From positions 1 through 28,740 of the forward strand of contig JAKFFO010000198.1 in NCBI GenBank assembly GCA_036675035.1: a stretch of 28,740 nt of DNA. The letters are read 5' to 3'. The notes under the pieces were generated by a model that saw only the letters and a list, made by a program, of their open reading frames with translations, was not told the DNA's origin and did not search any database. Below are positions 23,857-28,740 of this stretch, one piece after another; positions within the stretch are counted from its first letter, which is position 1, and every line of letters begins with the position of its first letter. This DNA comes from MESE01 sp036675035 (GTDB taxonomy: Bacteria; Pseudomonadota; Gammaproteobacteria; Burkholderiales; Burkholderiaceae_D). The position numbers and the translations under genes are program-made.

Positions 23857-24672
23857 TCATTTGCTCCTGAAAATGCGCTGGAGCAGGCCAGGCTTTTCAT
23901 AGGAAGTAAATCGCAGCGGTACTTCCTTGCCAAGAAAACGCGACACCACATCCTGATAGGCTTCCGCTACATCGCTGCCTTCCATATGGATCGCGGGGTT
24001 ACCCTGATTGGACGCATGCAGCACCGATTCCGACTCGGGAATAATCCCGATCAGCGGAATGCGCAGGATTTCCTGCACGTCGACGTGGGACAGCATTTCG
24101 CCCGCCTCTACGCGCTTTGGCACATAGCGGGTTATCAGCAAATGTTCCTTGACTGGCTCGCCGCCATTTTGCGCGCGGCGCGATTTTGCCTGGATGATGC
24201 CGAGAATGCGATCGGAATCGCGCACCGACGATACTTCCGGATTGGTGACCACGATCGCTTCGTCGGCGAATGTCAGCGCCATCACCGCACCGCGTTCAAT
24301 GCCCGCGGGCGAATCGCAAATGATGTACTCGAAGTCCATCGATGCCAGATCATTCAGCACGCGCTCGACCCCGTCCTCGGTCAATGCCTCCTTGTCACGT
24401 GTCTGCGAAGCCGGCAGAACGAACAGGTTTTCGCAATGCTTGTCCTTGATCAGCGCCTGATTCAGAGTCGCTTCCTTGTTGATCACATTGATCAGATCGT
24501 AGACGACGCGCCGCTCGCATCCCATGATCAGGTCGAGATTGCGCAAGCCAACATCAAAATCGATTACCGCAGTCTTGTGCCCACGCATTGCGAGCCCGGA
24601 CGCAAAACTGGCGCTGGAAGTGGTCTTGCCGACGCCGCCTTTTCCAGACGTTACTACAATTATTTTCGCCAA
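23857..24672 (-). CDS. minD: Septum site-determining ATPase MinD
   Basis: 271 aa. The deviant Walker A is at residues 10-17 (KGGVGKTT), the switch I region is VIDFDVGLRNLDLIMG, and Walker B/switch II is YIICDSPAGIERGA. The C-terminus has the amphipathic membrane-targeting helix (EKPGLLQRIFRSK). ATP-bound MinD dimerises on the membrane, recruits MinC and is stimulated by MinE. The first codon is TTG at 24670-24672: no ATG or GTG in frame gives the conserved AKIIVVTSGKGGVGKT start, and AAAGGAG lies 6 bp upstream of the TTG. It is the middle gene of the operon, 20 bp after minC. Confidence 0.97.
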   Translation of the reverse strand: MAKIIVVTSGKGGVGKTTSSASFASGLAMRGHKTAVIDFDVGLRNLDLIMGCERRVVYDLINVINKEATLNQALIKDKHCENLFVLPASQTRDKEALTEDGVERVLNDLASMDFEYIICDSPAGIERGAVMALTFADEAIVVTNPEVSSVRDSDRILGIIQAKSRRAQNGGEPVKEHLLITRYVPKRVEAGEMLSHVDVQEILRIPLIGIIPESESVLHASNQGNPAIHMEGSDVAEAYQDVVSRFLGKEVPLRFTSYEKPGLLQRIFRSK

Positions 24673-24692
24673 AACAAACTCCTTTTTCAGAA

Positions 24693-25427
24693 CTAAAATT
24701 TCATTTTCAGTACATCGATGCGATCGCCGTTCAGCCGGATCTGCACCGGAAGCCGTGCCAGATCCTTTGGCAATCCGTTCTCGAACGTGCGGTACATGCC
24801 GGCGATCGATACCAGTTCAGCTTCCATGCTCATTGCAAAAATCCGCGCATCGGCATTACCGCTGGCGCCTGCCAATGCGCGGCCGCGCAGAGGCGCATAA
24901 ATATGGATGCTGCCGTCGGCAATCACTTCTGCGCCATTGTTGACCGCGGCGGTCACGATCAGGTCGCGGCCCTGGGCATAGATGCGTTGCCCGGCGCGCA
25001 CCGGCATATCGATCAGCATCGCGCCAGCCGTGCCCTGCGGTGCAGCGGGTGCGGGCTTGGCCGTTGGCGCCACTGACTGTTCCGGTTCGATTGCCTGGCG
25101 CGGTTGGGCCAGCGTATCCAGGCTCAGACCCTGCGCCAGAACTTCCGGCTGCATCTGAGGCGGCGCATTCCGTACCGCGATCGGATTGAGTCGATACGAT
25201 TTGAACAGCTTTATAAGAGCAGGCCATTCAATATTGCAATTCGCAGGATCAATCGATCCGATATCCAGAATGGCAAGTTCATCGTCGAAATAGTCGGCAT
25301 CGCCACAGGTGATTTCGCGCATTGCCGCGTCAAGCGCTGCAGGGTTGGATTCGTGCAGGATCGCCGAGACGGCTACGACGGTCGCGATCTTGATTTCTAT
25401 CGGCTTGCGGGTCTTGGTTTTGGACAT
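24693..25427 (-). CDS. minC: Septum site-determining protein MinC
   Basis: 244 aa. The N-terminal FtsZ-inhibiting domain spans about residues 1-105. A flexible Pro/Ala-rich linker (TAKPAPAAPQGTAGAM) leads to the C-terminal beta-helix that dimerises and binds MinD: MPVRAGQRIYAQGRDLIV, ADGSIHIYAPLRGRALAG and ARIFAMSMEAELVSIAG with MYRT. The RGRALAG surface is the conserved MinD-contact site. MinC blocks Z-ring formation near the poles. It is the first gene of minC-minD-minE, preceded by a spacer with no recognisable gene; no strong ribosome site is visible before the ATG at 25425-25427. Confidence 0.95.
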   Translation of the reverse strand: MSKTKTRKPIEIKIATVVAVSAILHESNPAALDAAMREITCGDADYFDDELAILDIGSIDPANCNIEWPALIKLFKSYRLNPIAVRNAPPQMQPEVLAQGLSLDTLAQPRQAIEPEQSVAPTAKPAPAAPQGTAGAMLIDMPVRAGQRIYAQGRDLIVTAAVNNGAEVIADGSIHIYAPLRGRALAGASGNADARIFAMSMEAELVSIAGMYRTFENGLPKDLARLPVQIRLNGDRIDVLKMKF

Positions 25428-26080
25428 AACACTATCTGGTAAACATGCCGGAGCGAATATGACTGTTCATTGCCTGATCGGGTCTCGGCCTATCGGACGA
25501 CGAAAGGCAAAGAATCTTGCATTTGCAGGAAATCGCGTGTTCCCAGAATGACAACGGGCCGCATTAAAGGCGGCCCGAGAATCTGAAGAAACCTTTTGAA
25601 TCCCATCGGTGTAATGCGTTGATTGCAATTGATGCCAGTCTGTATTTTTCTCGCGGTTATTATAACCTTGCGCATCGCGATAATTCCAAGCATTGTTACA
25701 GATGATCATGCTGATACACGGTGTCCGGTTCGAACCGTGCGATAAATCACACGGAATCTGCGAAATCGACAATGTTGTCCTGATCGAGGGCCAATGCCGG
25801 GGGCGTAAATCGCCGTTCGTTTCGCAGGCCTCAATTCACGGGCATCAGGGTGCCGATGCATGCCGCGCAGCGTCACATCCAGCTCAATATTCCCGCATCC
25901 CATTTGATCTTCAATATCGGCGTTCGCTTAGGCTATCGCTTTTTGAGCAAATATTGCAGTTCCACAAAAGCACGGCAGCGACTTTGGATATTGTTTATAT
26001 CGCATGCATCGAACTCACAAGCGACAACCGCTGCTTCAAGAATTTTATTGCGTTAGACGCTCTAAACAACCGTTGGCGAT
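25428..26080. other. 653-bp spacer between minC and the PagL-like gene
   Basis: No gene is supported here. It contains a perfect 8-bp hairpin (CGGGCCGC at 25555-25562 with GCGGCCCG at 25570-25577, 7-nt loop), without a T-run. In one plus-strand frame the stretch ending near 25942 (HIQLNIPASHLIFNIGVRLGYRF) has the alternating pattern and terminal Phe of an outer-membrane barrel end, but the frame runs on through TTG; with one T fewer in the T-run a stop would follow. The promoters of minC and of the PagL-like gene must be in this spacer. Confidence 0.45.
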
Positions 26081-26629
26081 ATGACCTTGAAACCACTGTT
26101 TTGGAAACATCATCTGTGCGCAGGACTGCTTTTAACCATTTGTACGGCGAGCCACGCGATTGATTCGGCTTCTCTGGAATTCGGCAGTGGAAACAAGACT
26201 GATTTGGCGAGGCTCGGGATACAGTGGAACTGGGACCGTCAATGGTGGAAATCGAATGGCAGCCATCTGGGCGGCTATTGGGATTTGACGCTGGCACACT
26301 GGCGGGCCACCCATTACCAAAATCAACCGGGAAATACCCACAGCTTTGCTGCAGTGGGCATCACCCCGGTTTTTCGGCTACAGAATGACGATTTGATGGG
26401 CCTCTATGGCGAAGCCGGGATCGGTTTGCGTCATCTGTTCGATCTGTACGATAACAATGGACATAAGTTGTCCACGCATTTCCAGTTTTCCAGCCATCTC
26501 GGTATCGGCTATGTGTTCTGGAACAATATCGATCTCGGCTTGAAAATTCAGCATTTTTCAAACGGCAGTATCAAAAAGCCTAACGGCGGCGTCAACTTCG
26601 TTGTCGTGCGCGCCAGCTATCGCTTTTAG
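26081..26629 (+). CDS. PagL-like lipid A 3-O-deacylase (outer-membrane barrel)
   Basis: 182 aa, with a signal peptide (hydrophobic core CAGLLLTICTASHA, cleavage after SHA) and a C-terminal Phe in ASYRF for BAM assembly. The barrel sequence fits PagL/acyloxyacyl hydrolases: LARLGIQWNWDRQWW, HLGGYWDLTLAHW, LYGEAGIGLRHL, and the active-site segment IQHFSNGSIKKPNGGVN. The His (158) and Ser (160) of the H-x-S pair are present. The family's third residue, Glu140 in Pseudomonas aeruginosa PagL (H+14), is Asn172 here by position. The enzyme removes the 3-position acyl chain of lipid A, changing outer-membrane immune and polymyxin properties. No good ribosome site precedes the ATG. Confidence 0.83.
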   Translation: MTLKPLFWKHHLCAGLLLTICTASHAIDSASLEFGSGNKTDLARLGIQWNWDRQWWKSNGSHLGGYWDLTLAHWRATHYQNQPGNTHSFAAVGITPVFRLQNDDLMGLYGEAGIGLRHLFDLYDNNGHKLSTHFQFSSHLGIGYVFWNNIDLGLKIQHFSNGSIKKPNGGVNFVVVRASYRF

Positions 26630-26714
26630 GAGGGGCGTTTGAATCGGCGGGGAGACGGAAATATGCGGAACGCGAACGACGCGCCGCAGGACGTGGCAGT
26701 AGCGCGATGCTGGC

Positions 26715-26750
26715 GGGCGTTATCCTGCCTGGAGGACAAGGATAACGCCC
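26715..26750. terminator. Hairpin between convergent genes
   Basis: GGGCGTTATCC (26715-26725) and GGATAACGCCC (26740-26750) form a perfect 11-bp stem with a 14-nt loop, 85 bp after the PagL-like stop and 20 bp beyond the stop of the acyl-CoA dehydrogenase on the other strand. There is no T-run, so its use as a terminator is likely but unproven. Confidence 0.55.
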
Positions 26751-26770
26751 GGCACCGATCTAACGGAGTG

Positions 26771-27907
26771 TCAGTTCATTTGGCCGGCAAATGTTTCCAG
26801 ATGATGATCGGTGCTGCCGAACTGCATTTCAATCGCCATCAGGCGCTTGAAATAATGACTGACATCGAGTTCGTCGGTCACGCCCATGCCGCCGTGCAGT
26901 TGCACGGCTTGCTGGCCCACGAAACGGCAAGCCTGGCCGATTACCACCTTTGCCGCGGACATGGCGCTACGGCGCGCCATGGGATCCGGGTCGGTACAGC
27001 GCACGGCCGCCAGGTAGCTCATCGAGCGGGCCTGTTCGATATGCAGCACCATGTCGGCCATCCGGTGCTGAAGCGCCTGGAATCTTCCGATCGGTGTACC
27101 GAACTGCTTTCGGGTACGCGTGTATTCGACGGTGCCGGCCAACAGCCGATCCAGCGCGCCGACGGCTTCCGCGCAAATCGCCGCAAGCCCGAAATCCAGA
27201 ATGTCGCGCAGGCGGTCCTCCGCATTGCTGCCGCCGTCGAGAATTGCATCGGCTGGCACGGTGACCCGGTCGAGCCAGATGTCGCTGGCCGGAATGCCGT
27301 CTACGGTCGCGTAGGGAAGCTGGCGTAATCCGGTCGCATCGCGCGGTACCGCAAATACGCGTAGCGCTCCTTTTTCGCTCGACGAGTCCAGCCGTGCGGT
27401 AACCAGCAAAACGTCCGCCGACGCGCCGTGCGCGACCACGCTCTTATGCCCCGACAATACATAGCCATCGCCGGTTTTTGTTGCAGTTGTATCCAGCGCT
27501 TGCCAGTCGAAGCGGGTCGATGGTTCGTCGTGCGCCAGTACCGCAATCGTTTCGCCGGTCGCCATTCCCGGCAGCATCGCGGTGCGCTGTTCCGCGCTAC
27601 CGAGCAAGGTGATTGCCCTGGTCGCAACTACGGCGCTGGCCAGGAAGGGCTCAAGCACCAGTCCTTCGCCGATCGCATTCATCACCAGCATGGTATCGAT
27701 CGGTGTGCCGCCCATGCCATCGTTTTCTTCCGGCACATTCAAGGCGAGCAGGCCCAGATCGGCGAATGCCTGCCAGACTTCCGGGCTGTATCCTTGTTCC
27801 GACTTTTCCCTGATCTGGCGGCGTGCTTCGAAGCTGTAGTCTTTTGCAATGAAGCGACGGGTCGTTTCGAGCAGCATCTGCTGTTCTTCGCTGAACTTAA
27901 AATCCAT
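26771..27907 (-). CDS. Acyl-CoA dehydrogenase, possibly a non-catalytic partner subunit
   Basis: 378 aa, starting MDFKFSEEQQMLLETTRRFI and containing the usual three ACAD domains: helical N-terminus, central beta-barrel (YVLSGHKSVVAHGASADVLLV) and C-terminal helical bundle (QFGTPIGRFQALQHRMADM, LHGGMGVTDELDVSHYFKR). FAD-dependent dehydrogenases of this type make 2-enoyl-CoA and pass electrons to ETF. The spot where medium- and short-chain enzymes carry the catalytic Glu (YEG) reads QFGSTDHH here, and the helix-G alternative Glu (seen in isovaleryl-type enzymes) is not present (DFGLAAICAEAVG). Its AGGAG site overlaps the stop codon of the dehydrogenase upstream (10 bp apart), so the pair is translationally coupled, as in heteromeric ACADs. 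Confidence 0.88.
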   Translation of the reverse strand: MDFKFSEEQQMLLETTRRFIAKDYSFEARRQIREKSEQGYSPEVWQAFADLGLLALNVPEENDGMGGTPIDTMLVMNAIGEGLVLEPFLASAVVATRAITLLGSAEQRTAMLPGMATGETIAVLAHDEPSTRFDWQALDTTATKTGDGYVLSGHKSVVAHGASADVLLVTARLDSSSEKGALRVFAVPRDATGLRQLPYATVDGIPASDIWLDRVTVPADAILDGGSNAEDRLRDILDFGLAAICAEAVGALDRLLAGTVEYTRTRKQFGTPIGRFQALQHRMADMVLHIEQARSMSYLAAVRCTDPDPMARRSAMSAAKVVIGQACRFVGQQAVQLHGGMGVTDELDVSHYFKRLMAIEMQFGSTDHHLETFAGQMN

Positions 27908-27917
27908 GTCGGTGCTC

Positions 27918-28740
27918 CTACAGTCCCAGGATCATCTGGGCGATGATGTTTTTTTGAATTTCGTTGGAGCCGCCGTAGATCGACAGCTTGCGCATGTTCA
28001 GGTATTGCGCGGCCAGCGATGTCGCATACTCCGGTCCGACCATTTCGCCCTGGTAGCCTGCGGCCATTGCTTCGCGGCGCAGCGGCAGCGCATAAGGGCC
28101 GACGGCTTGCGTCAGAAGCTCCGTGATCGCTTGCTGGATTTCGGTGCCCTTGATCTTGAGAATCGATGCCTCCGGACCCGGCGCGCGGTGCTCGGCTTCC
28201 GCCGACAGCACGCGCAGATTGGTAATTTCCAGCGCAGTCAAGTCGATCTCCACCTGGGCAATGCGTGCCGCGAACATCGGGTCCCTGAGCAACGGCTTGC
28301 CGTTTTTGATTTCTTTCGATGCGATGCGTTTCAGTCGTGCCAGTTCACGTTTCGCAATGCCGATCCCGGCAATATTGGTGCGCTCGTGGCCGAGCAGGAA
28401 TTTGGCGTAAGTCCATCCCTTGTTTTCTTCACCCACCAGGTTTTCAGCGGGCACGCGCACATCCTCGAACCAGACTTCATTGACTTCGTGCGCGCCGTCC
28501 ATGGTGATGATCGGGCGCACGGAGATGCCAGGCGTCTTCATGTCGATCAGCAGGAAAGAAATGCCGCGCTGAGCCTTTACTTCCGGATCGGTGCGCACCA
28601 GGCAAAAGATCCAGTCTGCATACTGGCCGAGCGTGGTCCAGGTTTTCTGGCCGTTCACGACATAGTGATCACCATCGCGCACGGCACGGGTTTTTACTGC
28701 CGCCAGGTCGGATCCGGCGCCGGGTTCGGAGTACAGCTGG
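27918..28740 (-). CDS. Acyl-CoA dehydrogenase, 5' end cut by window edge
   Basis: At least 274 codons are present; the frame is open to base 28740, so the N-terminus is missing. The segment begins QLYSEPGAGSDLAAVKTRAV, the FAD/substrate loop with the S-E-P-x-A-G-S-D motif of ACADs. It continues with YVVNGQKTWTT, GISFLLIDMKTPGISVRPI, VWFEDVRVPAENLVGEENKGW, then GHERTNIAGIG with a Glu on helix G (the position used in isovaleryl-CoA dehydrogenase), and ends RKLSIYGGSNEIQKNIIAQMILG, the family C-terminal motif, with Gly where medium-chain enzymes have the catalytic Glu. It is read first and its stop overlaps the ribosome site of the second dehydrogenase. Confidence 0.9.
   Translation of the reverse strand, partial: QLYSEPGAGSDLAAVKTRAVRDGDHYVVNGQKTWTTLGQYADWIFCLVRTDPEVKAQRGISFLLIDMKTPGISVRPIITMDGAHEVNEVWFEDVRVPAENLVGEENKGWTYAKFLLGHERTNIAGIGIAKRELARLKRIASKEIKNGKPLLRDPMFAARIAQVEIDLTALEITNLRVLSAEAEHRAPGPEASILKIKGTEIQQAITELLTQAVGPYALPLRREAMAAGYQGEMVGPEYATSLAAQYLNMRKLSIYGGSNEIQKNIIAQMILGL

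Noticed and set aside
25467..25772. 101-codon minus-strand open frame upstream of minC
   Set aside because: It starts in unremarkable sequence, has no domain, and overlaps the GC hairpin at 25555-25577; it is more likely leader or spacer.

Overview
The window looks like a chromosomal segment of a betaproteobacterium of order Burkholderiales, most likely family Oxalobacteraceae. This rests on gene content and protein sequence style (scpA next to a DUF3460 gene and panC, minCDE, gltX followed by tRNAs, a CBS/BON/DUF883 stress cluster, paired acyl-CoA dehydrogenases). It is inference, because there is no rRNA or other decisive marker. Both ends cut through genes.

Layout. 1-1028: a cut PaaI-type thioesterase (-), divergent from an orphan ParA-type ATPase (+). 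1051-4032: a minus-strand run read DUF3460 > scpA > panC > BtuF-like binding protein. 4033-4376: a repeat-rich spacer with a REP-type element. 4377-5416: a two-repeat BamE-like lipoprotein (+), convergent with a GNAT acetyltransferase (-). 5439-9127: metG (-), which carries a second copy of the REP-type element inside its coding sequence, divergent from gltX (+). 9143-9581: promoter, tRNA-Ala(GGC), tRNA-Glu(TTC), terminator, a possibly structured stretch and a perfect 17-bp bidirectional terminator. 9643-11762: a chemoreceptor (-) with a C-terminal Cache domain, followed by a decayed second copy of that Cache tail. 11763-12384: no recognisable gene. 12385-15630: a cluster of small stress or envelope proteins (CBS pair, BON-SRPBCC, DUF2905, a helical 109-aa protein, DUF883).

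15975-21385: acetoacetyl-CoA synthetase followed by a single-polypeptide acyl-CoA carboxylase of 1105 aa (biotin carboxylase, BCCP and carboxyltransferase in one chain). 21419-23356: an AsmA-family protein. 23592-25427: the minC-minD-minE division-site operon (-), with a TTG start for minD. 26081-26629: a PagL-like lipid A deacylase (+). 26771-28740: two tandem acyl-CoA dehydrogenases (-), the upstream one cut by the window end.

How they fit: most genes are housekeeping (translation, chromosome condensation, pantothenate synthesis, division-site placement). The more individual parts are the acyl-CoA metabolism genes (ligase plus one-chain carboxylase, and the dehydrogenase pair that looks like a heteromeric enzyme), the chemoreceptor with its broken paralog, and the REP element that became protein-coding in MetG. 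I see no CRISPR array, prophage, insertion sequence or defence island.
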